Shown one piece after another: positions 23,564 to 32,259 of a stretch of 39,336 nucleotides of DNA. The stretch spans positions 1 through 39,336 of the forward strand of contig DUDC01000354.1 of NCBI GenBank assembly GCA_012959465.1, written 5' to 3'. How positions within the stretch are numbered: the first letter of the stretch is position 1; each line of letters begins with the position of its first letter. The notes under the pieces were generated by a model, which saw only the letters and a program-made list of their open reading frames with translations, did no database searches and was not told where the DNA came from. Position numbers and translations under genes: made by a program. This DNA is from Planctomycetaceae bacterium. Lineage in GTDB: Bacteria > Planctomycetota > Planctomycetia > Pirellulales > Pirellulaceae.

Positions 23564-25924
23564 GTGAATATGTCACGAATTATTTTCACGTTATCGTGGC
23601 TTGTTTTTGCGACAAGCATGTTGAATTGTGCAAGAGCGAATTCCCAAGAGGTGCAGTTTAACCGCGACGTCCGCCCGATCCTGTCGCAAACATGTTTTGT
23701 CTGCCACGGCGCCGACGCCGACAAACGTGAAGCAGAGTTGCGGTTAGACGCGAAAGAGGGTATTCGCAAGGTCTTCGAGCCGGGAAAATTAAAACAGAGC
23801 GAGGCGTGGCAACGCATTACTTCCGCCGATCCCGATGAACAAATGCCACCAATCGATTCGCGATTGAAGTTAAAACCCGCAGACAAAGAAACACTACGGC
23901 GTTGGATCGAGCAGGGTGCAAAATGGGAGGGCCATTGGGCGTTCATTGTGCCTCAGCGGCCAAAGGTGCCAAAAACAAGAACGGCTGATCGCATCAAGAA
24001 CTCCATCGACGCGTTCATTCTTGCGCGATTGCAAGACGAGCGGATTGAGCCGGTCGGCCCAGCGGACCGCGCCACACTGATTCGCCGTCTGTCGCTGGAC
24101 ATCGTTGGCTTGCCGCCAACCGTGGCGCAAGTCGATCAATTCGCTGGCGACAAGTCGGCGGACGCCTACGAGAACATCGTCGACGGCCTGCTCGCTTCAC
24201 CGTCATTTGGAGAGCGGCTCGCAGTCTATTGGCTCGACCTTGTCCGCTATGCGGATTCTGTCGGTTACCAAAAAGACTCGCACCGCGACGTTTGGATGTA
24301 TCGCGATTGGGTGATAACTGCGTTCAACGACAATAAGCCGTACAACGAGTTCGTGACAGAACAACTGGCTGGCGACTTGATGCTTGGAGGATCGAAATTC
24401 GATCAGTATCGCCGCCAGATTGCCTCCGGCTTCAATCGGATGAATCAGACGACCAGTGAAGGCGGCGCGCAAGAGAAAGAATATCTCGCCAAGTACTCGG
24501 CCGACCGGGTACGCAATACGGCGCCGATCTTACTAGGCACGACAATGGGGTGCGCCGAATGCCATGATCACAAGTACGACCCTTTGACGACGCAGGACTT
24601 TTATCGGTTCGCCGCCTTCTTCGCGGACATTCAAGAGCGAGGCGTTGGTTATCCAACGCACACTCCGATGCCAACTCTGCCGCAGATCGACCGCTGGGAA
24701 GAATTGGAGTCGAAACGCGTCTCCCTAAACAAGGCACTCGGCCAAATCGAGCCCAGCGATGGGACGGATGCCAAGGCCCTGCAAGCGGAGCTCACCGCCA
24801 TCGACGAAGAACTTGCGGAGCTCACCGACAAGAAGAAATGGAAAAAAACAATCATTACAAATGCCGGTAAGCCGCGACCGATTCGCGTGCTGCCGCGTGG
24901 CAATTGGCTCGACGAAAGTGGGCCTCTGGTCGAACCAGCCATTCCGGTATTCATGGGTAAGGTCGATGTTGCTGATGGCCGCGCCACGAGACTTGAACTG
25001 GCGGCGTGGATTACGGATTCCGACAATCCACTGACAGCCCGCGTGTTCGTCAATCGACTCTGGCGGATCTACTTTGGCGAGGGAATCAGCCGCACATTGG
25101 ATGATCTTGGATCACAGGGGGCGTGGCCATCGCATCCAGAACTCTTGGATTGGTTGGCGGTCGAGTTTATGGAGAGCGGATGGGACATCAAGCACATGGT
25201 GAAGTTGATGGTCATGAGCGACACATACCGTCGGAGTTCCGTGTGCTCGGACGACCTCCGCAATCGCGACCCGGAAAACCAGCTATTGGCACGCCAATCG
25301 ACATTTCGTTTACCGGCCGAGTTGGTTCGAGACAACGCCCTTTCCATCAGTGGATTACTCTCGCCGAAGATGTACGGTCGCAGCGTTAGACCCTATCAAC
25401 CGGCAAATTATTGGTATCGATTGTACAAAGATGGTACCTATCGGCAGGACCATGGAGAGGATCTGTACCGTCGCGGTGTGTACACCTATTGGCGACGCAG
25501 TTTTTGGCACCCAAGCCTGCGGGCTTTCGATGCGCCAGCCCGGGAGGAATGCCTGGCCCAACGTCCTCGTAGCAACACACCACTGCAGTCGCTCGTATTG
25601 TTAAACGATCCGACGTATGTCGAGGCGGCGCGTGTACTGGCGACGCGAATGATCGAGGGTGGTGGAGCGACACCGGAAGAACGCATCCGCTGGGCGTTCC
25701 GTCGCGCCGTCGCGCGAGAACCAGACGCGGAGGAGGTGTCAGAGATCGAATCATTCTACCAACGACAAGCAAAACGCTATAGCGACGACAATGAGTCGGC
25801 CAAGTTGTTGCTCTCGGTCGGTGAATTCCCACTGGACGAGAATACTCCTGCCAACGAACTCGCCACCTGGACGTCAGTTGCCCGAGTGATCTTGAATCTA
25901 CACGAGACCATTACACGCCCCTAA
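23564..25924 (+). CDS. Planctomycete cytochrome c (PSCyt1) / DUF1549 / DUF1553 protein, module 1
   Basis: 786 residues starting at GTG, chosen because AAAGGAG (23548-23554) lies 9 nt upstream. A signal peptide (residues 5-27) is followed by the PSCyt1 haem motif C44-FV-C47-H48 in FNRDVRPILSQTCFVCHGAD. DUF1549 follows (DAFILARLQDERI, TLIRRLSLDIVGLPPT) with a second CxxCH in [12 protein letters not shown] (Cys330/Cys333). The DUF1553 part includes NPLTARVFVNRLWRIYFGEG and GSQGAWPSHPELLDWLA. A coiled region (about 375-425) separates the two. Such proteins are exported and are usually encoded next to DUF1501 proteins in planctomycetes; their biochemical role is not established. The partner gene begins 60 bp downstream. 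Confidence 0.93.
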   Translation: MNMSRIIFTLSWLVFATSMLNCARANSQEVQFNRDVRPILSQTCFVCHGADADKREAELRLDAKEGIRKVFEPGKLKQSEAWQRITSADPDEQMPPIDSRLKLKPADKETLRRWIEQGAKWEGHWAFIVPQRPKVPKTRTADRIKNSIDAFILARLQDERIEPVGPADRATLIRRLSLDIVGLPPTVAQVDQFAGDKSADAYENIVDGLLASPSFGERLAVYWLDLVRYADSVGYQKDSHRDVWMYRDWVITAFNDNKPYNEFVTEQLAGDLMLGGSKFDQYRRQIASGFNRMNQTTSEGGAQEKEYLAKYSADRVRNTAPILLGTTMGCAECHDHKYDPLTTQDFYRFAAFFADIQERGVGYPTHTPMPTLPQIDRWEELESKRVSLNKALGQIEPSDGTDAKALQAELTAIDEELAELTDKKKWKKTIITNAGKPRPIRVLPRGNWLDESGPLVEPAIPVFMGKVDVADGRATRLELAAWITDSDNPLTARVFVNRLWRIYFGEGISRTLDDLGSQGAWPSHPELLDWLAVEFMESGWDIKHMVKLMVMSDTYRRSSVCSDDLRNRDPENQLLARQSTFRLPAELVRDNALSISGLLSPKMYGRSVRPYQPANYWYRLYKDGTYRQDHGEDLYRRGVYTYWRRSFWHPSLRAFDAPAREECLAQRPRSNTPLQSLVLLNDPTYVEAARVLATRMIEGGGATPEERIRWAFRRAVAREPDAEEVSEIESFYQRQAKRYSDDNESAKLLLSVGEFPLDENTPANELATWTSVARVILNLHETITRP

Positions 25925-25984
25925 GGTTAGCAACGGTATCAACGGATCGATATCACAACGTCGACCATTGCAACGGAGTAACTA

Positions 25985-27424
25985 ATGAACCTATTCGAAC
26001 CAGTCCAGCGGGCGGCTTGTCGCCGTACTTTTTTGACCGGATCGGCCGGATTGTTGGGCGGTGCCGCATTGTCGTCATGTTTCAATTCAGGCAATATTTT
26101 TGCTGGCGACGAGAAAAAAACGCACGCGACGCGTTGGTCGGGTACCGTCAATCCTCTCCACTTTGCCGCGAAGGCGAAGCGAGTGATCTTCCTCTGCATG
26201 GCAGGCGGACCATCCCATTTAGAGACCTTTGATAACAAACCGAAACTGGCGGAACTGGCAGGGAAACCTATGCCAGACTCGTACACCATCGGCCAACCAA
26301 TCGCGCAACTGCAGGGACAGAAACTGACCTGCATGGCGCCCAATCACCCGTTCGATCGACATGGCAACTCGGGCCTGGAGATCAGTCGAGTCTTTCAACA
26401 CATTCCACAAATCGCCGACGAAATCTGTGTCATTCGCTCCATGAAGACCGAGGCGATAAATCACGACCCGGCTCACACTTTCATCAACACGGGCACGTCG
26501 ATTAGCGGCCGGCCGGCGATGGGGTCATGGTTACTCTATGGGCTCGGCAGCGAGTGTGAAGATCTACCTGGCTTCATTGTCATGACCTCGACCGGCGGTG
26601 GGCAAAACCAGCCGATCGCGTCCAGGCAATGGCACAGCGGGTTCCTGCCGGGCCAATGCCAAGGTGTGCAGTTCAAGTCCAGCGGTGATCCGGTATTGTA
26701 TGTCCGCAACCCGAAGGGCGTATCAACCGAAGACCAACGCGACGTGATCGACACACTGCAAACGCTCAATCGTCGCCGTGAGAGCGCCGTCCACGACCCC
26801 GAAATCGCGACTCGCATCACCCAGTATGAACTGGCTTTTAAGATGCAAATGAGCGTTCCTCAACTGATGGATTTTTCGAATGAAACCAAAGAGACACTGG
26901 AAATGTATGGAACGACAGGGGGCGATGGTTCTTTCGCCGGAAACTGCCTACTCGCTCGTCGACTAGCGGAACGTGGCGTACGATTTATTCAGCTTTATCA
27001 TCGCGGCTGGGATCACCACGGCGACATCAAGAAGGGGATTATCAAAACGGCGGAATTTGTCGACCGAGGCACCACGGCACTGATTAAAGACCTTAAACGT
27101 CTCGGCATGTTGGACGAAACGCTAATCGTTTGGGGAGGTGAATTCGGGCGTACGCCGATGGCTCAAGGTGACGGACGCGATCATCACATCAAGGGCTTCT
27201 CGATCTTTATGGCCGGCGGTGGAATCAAAGGCGGCATCACTCACGGCGCAACCGATGAACTCGGCTATAATGCGACAGAAGACATCGTCGATGTTCATGA
27301 TTTGCACGCGACCATGCTGCACGTGCTAGGTATCGATCACAAGCGATTGACCTATCGGTACCGCGGTCGTGATTTCCGACTGACGGATGTGCACGGAAAT
27401 GTCGTCAAAGAAGTGTTGGCGTAG
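25985..27424 (+). CDS. DUF1501 protein with Tat signal, module 1
   Basis: 479 residues. The N terminus has a twin-arginine signal (CRRTFLTGSAGLLGGAALSSC). The DUF1501 domain belongs to the alkaline-phosphatase/sulfatase-like superfamily: VIFLCMAGGPSHLETFDNKP, the NHDPAHTFINTGTS segment, LIVWGGEFGRTPMAQGDGRD and FSIFMAGGGIKGG, with metal-binding-type Asp/His clusters (DHHGD, DLHATMLHVLGIDH). GGAG precedes the ATG by 7 nt. It follows the PSCyt1 gene in the same direction and is likely cotranscribed. Pairing with PSCyt1/DUF1549/DUF1553 is a hallmark of planctomycetes. No substrate is known to me. Confidence 0.93.
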   Translation: MNLFEPVQRAACRRTFLTGSAGLLGGAALSSCFNSGNIFAGDEKKTHATRWSGTVNPLHFAAKAKRVIFLCMAGGPSHLETFDNKPKLAELAGKPMPDSYTIGQPIAQLQGQKLTCMAPNHPFDRHGNSGLEISRVFQHIPQIADEICVIRSMKTEAINHDPAHTFINTGTSISGRPAMGSWLLYGLGSECEDLPGFIVMTSTGGGQNQPIASRQWHSGFLPGQCQGVQFKSSGDPVLYVRNPKGVSTEDQRDVIDTLQTLNRRRESAVHDPEIATRITQYELAFKMQMSVPQLMDFSNETKETLEMYGTTGGDGSFAGNCLLARRLAERGVRFIQLYHRGWDHHGDIKKGIIKTAEFVDRGTTALIKDLKRLGMLDETLIVWGGEFGRTPMAQGDGRDHHIKGFSIFMAGGGIKGGITHGATDELGYNATEDIVDVHDLHATMLHVLGIDHKRLTYRYRGRDFRLTDVHGNVVKEVLA

Positions 27425-27462
27425 CTTCCAGTGATGCGAGTGACCGCTAAACGGGTCGTGCG

Positions 27463-28098
27463 CTATTCTTTCGCAGGCCCTGTGTCGGGCTTCGATGGCT
27501 TTGGAATGTAATAGTCAATGGTAAGCGTTGCCGATGATTTTCGCAGATCTATTCTTGCGACTTCTACTTTACAAATATCGAGTCCAGTTCGCTCTTTGAG
27601 ATCAGCCAGCAGTTCATCTCGTCTGTGTGGTGCCAGCAAGTCGAGTCGGTCATAACTCAAAGTATGTTGCCGCAGTCGATCGCGAGAAGCAAACCGCTCC
27701 ATCAACGCTGCTGCGGCAACTACAGTAAGATTGACGGCCACCAACTCTACGTAGCTGGTCTTCTTGTTAGACAGAGCGTTAATGACTGCAATGCCAATCA
27801 CGATGAACAGGTAGGTCATCTCCTTGGCTTTGATGGCGTCGGTGCGATATCTAAGCACAGCGAAAATGGCAAACAGACCCAGTGCCATGCCCAAGCCTAG
27901 GTCTAGCTTCTTCAACGTAAAACAAATGAAAAAGACCATCACGTTCATCATGACGACCGTGAACGTGAAATCCCGTTTTTGATCGTGCGGGTAGACCGCA
28001 AAAGAAACGACAAGAATCAAAAAGAAAACATCCAACAGGAACCGGACACCCAGCTTGAAGATGTCGTCGTCGAACAGTGGGACCTCAAGGAACTCCAT
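27463..28098 (-). CDS. DUF4956 membrane protein
   Basis: 211 residues with four or five membrane segments in the first 130 residues (LGVRFLLDVFFLILVVSFAV, FTVVMMNVMVFFICFTL, LGLGMALGLFAIFAVL, MTYLFIVIGIAVINAL) and a soluble cytoplasmic tail (RHRRDELLADLKERTGLDI onward). The GLFAIFAVLRYRTDAIKAKEMTYLF-like core, here split around RYRTDAI, is the DUF4956 signature. In many bacteria such proteins adjoin VTC-domain (polyphosphate-polymerase-type) genes, but none is visible here. It converges on the DUF1501 gene, with 38 bp between stops. Confidence 0.85.
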   Translation of the reverse strand: MEFLEVPLFDDDIFKLGVRFLLDVFFLILVVSFAVYPHDQKRDFTFTVVMMNVMVFFICFTLKKLDLGLGMALGLFAIFAVLRYRTDAIKAKEMTYLFIVIGIAVINALSNKKTSYVELVAVNLTVVAAAALMERFASRDRLRQHTLSYDRLDLLAPHRRDELLADLKERTGLDICKVEVARIDLRKSSATLTIDYYIPKPSKPDTGPAKE

Positions 28099-28443
28099 GG
28101 TGTGGTTCGGTGCTTTCCTGCGTTGAGTTCGAAGAGTGAGGAGTCCACTGCCGGTCGGTCAGTTGCAGATAGACCATCTGCAGGAACACTTTAGTCCAAG
28201 TGATCGCCACTCGGAAAACGCGTTCCCTTCGATACAAAGTATTCAAGACACCCTCTAATGTCCATACCGCACTCAGCGACGCCGCGAGAACATCGTCGCC
28301 TAGAGCCCCTGACAATCGCTGGAATCCACCGTCAAAAGGAATATATTAGCGTTAGCAAACGTCGTTGGAGTGCCGGCCAAATTTGGCCACATAATTCGGA
28401 TCCAGCGTCAAGCGGGCGTGAACGATTGACCGGACAGTGACTC
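28099..28443. other. 345-bp interval between divergent genes
   Basis: No gene is supported here. It should hold promoters for the minus-strand DUF4956 gene and for the second cytochrome module. A 14-bp palindrome, GGCCAAATTTGGCC (28375-28388), lies 56 bp before the cytochrome ATG; it could be an operator, but a few such palindromes are expected by chance in a window this size. TATATT at 28342 has no matching -35 element. Confidence 0.4.
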
Positions 28444-30681
28444 ATGGTATACCGCAACAAGTCAACACTATTTTTTTGGCTACTTGTCGCCTACGCGTCG
28501 ACCGCCCTGACCCCCGTGCCAAATAATCTCTCGGCCGACGAAGTTCGCACCGGCGATCAAGAGCCTCTGCAATTCAACCGCGATATCCGACCGATTCTAT
28601 CTGCCGCGTGCTTCAGATGTCACGGCGCGGATAAGAATGCGCGTGAAGCCAATTTACGACTAGATCAGCCTGCTGACAGCGGCCCCAATGTTGACGAGGA
28701 CCGCGCGATCACGACCGGCAAACCAGACGAGAGTAAACTGTTTTTTCGCATCACTTCTGAGGACCATTCGGAACGCATGCCTCCGCCAGATGAAGTACGT
28801 CAGTTGTCCGATCCGGAGATCAAGCTACTACGGCGCTGGATCGAAGAAGGCGCGAGGTACGAACCGCACTGGGCTTTCATTGCGCCGAAACCGCTTTCGC
28901 TCCCCGAAGTTGATAGGACGAGCTGGCCAATTAATGCCGTTGATCACTTCGTGTTGAAGAGGCTTGAGCAGCACGGCCTTCGACCGTCGCAGGAAGCCGA
29001 CAAGACCACTCTGATCCGCCGCCTCTATCTCGACCTGCTGGGAATCGTACCGCGACCGAAAGAGGTTGATGAGTTTACAGCAGACAAACGGCCAGACTCA
29101 TTCGAGAGGCTGGTGGATCGCCTGTTGGCGTCGCCCCATTTTGGCGAACGATTCGCCCGACATTGGATGGATTTGGCGCGGTACGGTGACAGTAACGGTT
29201 ACAGCGGCGATGGCTCGCGTCCATGGGCGTACCGCTGGCGCGACTGGCTGATCGATGCGATCAATACCGATCTGCCATTTGATCGGTTTACAATTGAGCA
29301 GCTAGCTGGCGACCTGCTCGAAGACCGGACAATTCAGCAACAGATCGCCACAGGATTCCACCGCAACACATTGACGAATTCTGAGGGTGGTTCGGACAAA
29401 GAGGAATACCGAGTGCGACAGGTTGTCGATCGCACGAACACGACGGCGAGCGTCTGGTTAGGCCTCACGGTCGGTTGTTGCGAATGCCATGACCACAAAT
29501 ACGATCCCTTAACTCAGCGAGAGTATTACGGATTGTTTGCTTTCTTCAACAACGCCGAGGAGGCCGACATTGCGGCGGCAGCGGCCGGCCATCCGAAATC
29601 GGCAAAGGCCCAGGCGATCGTTGAACGAACCGAACGGATCGAGACGCATGTGCACGTTCGCGGCAATTTCCTGGATCACGGCGAACAAGTCCAACCACAC
29701 ACCTTCGCCGCATTACCACCACTGCAACCACGGAGAGCAGACATTCTCCCGGACCGCCTGGACCTGGCCCGGTGGCTCGTTCATCCCGATAACCCGCTCA
29801 CCTCGCGAGTCGCCACCAATCGCCATTGGCATTGGCTATTCGGCAAGGGAATCGTCCAGACGACCGAAGACCTGGGCACACAGGGAAGCCGTCCGACACA
29901 CCCGCAGCTGCTCGACTGGCTGGCCGCAGAGTTCATCCGTCACGGCTGGAGTCGCAAGCAGACAATTCGACTGATTGTCACCTCGGCGACGTATCGCCAA
30001 TCATCTCGAATTCGCTTGGACTTGCTGGAGATTGATCCAGACAACGAATTGCTGGCTCGTCAGAATCGGTTCCGCGTTGAAGGCGAAGTCGTGCGAGACG
30101 TCCTTTTGTCATCAAGCGGACTGCTACAAACCGATATCGGTGGACCAAGTGTCCGTCCACCGCTTCCAGATGGCGCCATAAAAGGGACACGATTCAAGTG
30201 GCCGGCAAGCAAACCGCCCGATTCCTACCGACGCAGTCTGTACATCTTTACGCAACGCACCATGCTGTACCCAATGATGGGGACATTCGACGGAGCCGAC
30301 CCCAACGTTTCATGTTCTCGCCGTTCACGATCCAACACACCGCTACACGCATTGGTCTTGATGAATGAATCGGTTGTGCTCGACAGCTCCCGAGCACTCG
30401 TGCACCGACTTTTCGGCGAACGCAAATTGGAGAGCGACCGGCGACGCCTCGCCTACGCCATGCGACTAGTTGTAGGACGGCAGCCGACAGTTGCAGAACT
30501 GAATGAGCTGGCATCGTTGTACGACGAACAGCTGCGATTGTGTCGTGATTCACCGACTGCTGCGGCCCAGATCGCCGCACTCGACGGCGAGTCAACTGCT
30601 ATTCCTACGGTCGAGTTTGCCGCCTGGGTAATGGTCGCCCGCACACTCTTCAATCTCGACGAGACGATTACCCGTGAATAG
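28444..30681 (+). CDS. Planctomycete cytochrome c (PSCyt1) / DUF1549 / DUF1553 protein, module 2
   Basis: 745 residues with the same order as module 1: signal peptide (about 6-24), PSCyt1 motif C56-FR-C59-H60 in [23 protein letters not shown]1549 ([29 protein letters not shown]), a second CxxCH at Cys345/Cys348 in [12 protein letters not shown], and DUF1553 ([37 protein letters not shown]). It is shorter than module 1 because the coiled linker between the two domains is reduced to about 60 residues. The two copies are clearly paralogous but differ throughout, so this is an old duplication or separate acquisition. No clear Shine-Dalgarno precedes the ATG. Confidence 0.93.
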   Translation: MVYRNKSTLFFWLLVAYASTALTPVPNNLSADEVRTGDQEPLQFNRDIRPILSAACFRCHGADKNAREANLRLDQPADSGPNVDEDRAITTGKPDESKLFFRITSEDHSERMPPPDEVRQLSDPEIKLLRRWIEEGARYEPHWAFIAPKPLSLPEVDRTSWPINAVDHFVLKRLEQHGLRPSQEADKTTLIRRLYLDLLGIVPRPKEVDEFTADKRPDSFERLVDRLLASPHFGERFARHWMDLARYGDSNGYSGDGSRPWAYRWRDWLIDAINTDLPFDRFTIEQLAGDLLEDRTIQQQIATGFHRNTLTNSEGGSDKEEYRVRQVVDRTNTTASVWLGLTVGCCECHDHKYDPLTQREYYGLFAFFNNAEEADIAAAAAGHPKSAKAQAIVERTERIETHVHVRGNFLDHGEQVQPHTFAALPPLQPRRADILPDRLDLARWLVHPDNPLTSRVATNRHWHWLFGKGIVQTTEDLGTQGSRPTHPQLLDWLAAEFIRHGWSRKQTIRLIVTSATYRQSSRIRLDLLEIDPDNELLARQNRFRVEGEVVRDVLLSSSGLLQTDIGGPSVRPPLPDGAIKGTRFKWPASKPPDSYRRSLYIFTQRTMLYPMMGTFDGADPNVSCSRRSRSNTPLHALVLMNESVVLDSSRALVHRLFGERKLESDRRRLAYAMRLVVGRQPTVAELNELASLYDEQLRLCRDSPTAAAQIAALDGESTAIPTVEFAAWVMVARTLFNLDETITRE

Positions 30682-30752
30682 GGACACTCAGACAGAGGAT
30701 ACATCAATGGACAAAGCCAAATGAACAAGATTTCAACACAAACACGATTGAG

Positions 30753-32225
30753 ATGGTGAACATGGACCAGGTCGACCGCCACATGAGTGCGACACGCCGA
30801 CGGTTCTTCACCACCGCAGCGAGCGGCCTAGGCGCGGTCGCACTGGCGTCAGTGCTACGCGAAGAAAGCGACGCGGCGGAAACAAGCAGGACGCCCTCGG
30901 GGCCGCTCGCCAGCAAGCTTCCTGACTTTGCACCCCAAGCCAAGGCCTGCATCTTCCTTTTCATGGGAGGTGGCCCAAGTCAAATGGACTTGTTCGACCC
31001 GAAGCCGACGTTGATGAAGATGCACGGGCAACCGCTGCCTCCATCGATGATCGACAAAGAGAGGTTTGCATTCATCAAGAAGGACACAGCGTTCGTGATG
31101 GGCAGCCCGCGTCGTTTTCGGCAACATGGCGAGTCTGGAATGGAACTGTCCGATCTCATTCCAAACATCGCCAGACATGCGGATGACATCGCACTGATTC
31201 GCTCCATGCACAGTGACGCGTTCAATCATGCGCCGGCAGAATTGATGATGATGTGCGGAGTCCCGGTCGTCGGCCAGCCAACATTTGGCGCTTGGCTGAC
31301 GTACGGACTGGGCAGCGAGTCTGCGAACCTGCCGGCCTACGTCGTCCTTCAACACGGAACACCCACCGCGGCGGGCACTCAAAATTGGTCCAACGGTTTT
31401 CTTCAAGCCAGCTATCAGGGAGTCGTATTCCGTCGACTGGGAGAGCCAGTGCTGTTCTTAAACAACCCACCGGGAGTCTCACGACAGATGCAGCGGCGCA
31501 GCCTCGACACGCTCAGTCAACTGAACCGAATTCGACGATTGGAGACACTCGATTCAGAAATCGACGACCGCATCGCGAATTATGAGCTGGCGTTCCGTAT
31601 GCAAACAGCTGCACCTGATCTTATCGATCTGTCGCAGGAGTCATCCCGCTGTCTGACCGCCTACGGAGTCAACCGGACGAACGAACGAGAGAAAGCGTTT
31701 TCGACGAATTGCCTGCTGTCGCGTCGATTGGTGGAACGGGGCGTGCGATTTGTCAATATTTTTTCGGATGCCGGTGCAGTCGGATGGGATCACCACATAA
31801 AAATTAATGAGGGCCTAGTCAAGAATTGTCGCATTGTCGATCAACCGGTGGCGGCGCTACTGACGGACCTCAAGCAACGAGGCCTGTTGGATACCACACT
31901 AGTCGTCTGGGCGAGCGAATTTGGCCGCACTCCATTAGCTGAAAATAATGACAAAGAGGAAACGAACACCGGTCGGGATCACCACCCACGGGCATTCAGT
32001 CTCTGGATGGCCGGTGCGGGCGTCAAAGGTGGCGTGACGTTCGGCAAGACTGACGAATTTGGTTGGGACATCACCCGCGATCCCGTGCATGTCAACGACT
32101 TCCACGCCACTTTGCTGCACCTATTTGGACTTGAGCACACGAGGCTGACGCATCGTTTTAAGGGACGCGACTTTCGGCTGACCGATGTTGCCGGTCGAGT
32201 CGTAAAAGAGATTCTCAACACATAG
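30753..32225 (+). CDS. DUF1501 protein with Tat signal, module 2
   Basis: 490 residues with a twin-arginine-like signal (TRRRFFTTAASGLGAVALASVL) and the DUF1501 domain: CIFLFMGGGPSQMDLFDPKP, NHAPAELMMMCGVPV, LVVWASEFGRTPLAENNDKE, GRDHHPRAFSLWMAGAGVKGG and VNDFHATLLHLFGLEHTRL. The ATG at 30783 (MSATRRRFF) is also possible and leaves a more typical Tat n-region; I kept 30753 as the longest. An AGAGGA at 30694-30699 precedes a five-codon ORF (30707-30724) and not this start. It follows the PSCyt1 gene by 71 bp and is probably cotranscribed. Confidence 0.92.
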   Translation: MVNMDQVDRHMSATRRRFFTTAASGLGAVALASVLREESDAAETSRTPSGPLASKLPDFAPQAKACIFLFMGGGPSQMDLFDPKPTLMKMHGQPLPPSMIDKERFAFIKKDTAFVMGSPRRFRQHGESGMELSDLIPNIARHADDIALIRSMHSDAFNHAPAELMMMCGVPVVGQPTFGAWLTYGLGSESANLPAYVVLQHGTPTAAGTQNWSNGFLQASYQGVVFRRLGEPVLFLNNPPGVSRQMQRRSLDTLSQLNRIRRLETLDSEIDDRIANYELAFRMQTAAPDLIDLSQESSRCLTAYGVNRTNEREKAFSTNCLLSRRLVERGVRFVNIFSDAGAVGWDHHIKINEGLVKNCRIVDQPVAALLTDLKQRGLLDTTLVVWASEFGRTPLAENNDKEETNTGRDHHPRAFSLWMAGAGVKGGVTFGKTDEFGWDITRDPVHVNDFHATLLHLFGLEHTRLTHRFKGRDFRLTDVAGRVVKEILNT

Positions 32226-32259
32226 GTCGATCGTTGCTGAATCCGAACTGAACGCAGTA

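Noticed and set aside
28375-28388. Palindrome GGCCAAATTTGGCC upstream of the second cytochrome gene
   Set aside because: Two to three perfect 14-bp palindromes are expected by chance in this window; mentioned only as a possible operator.
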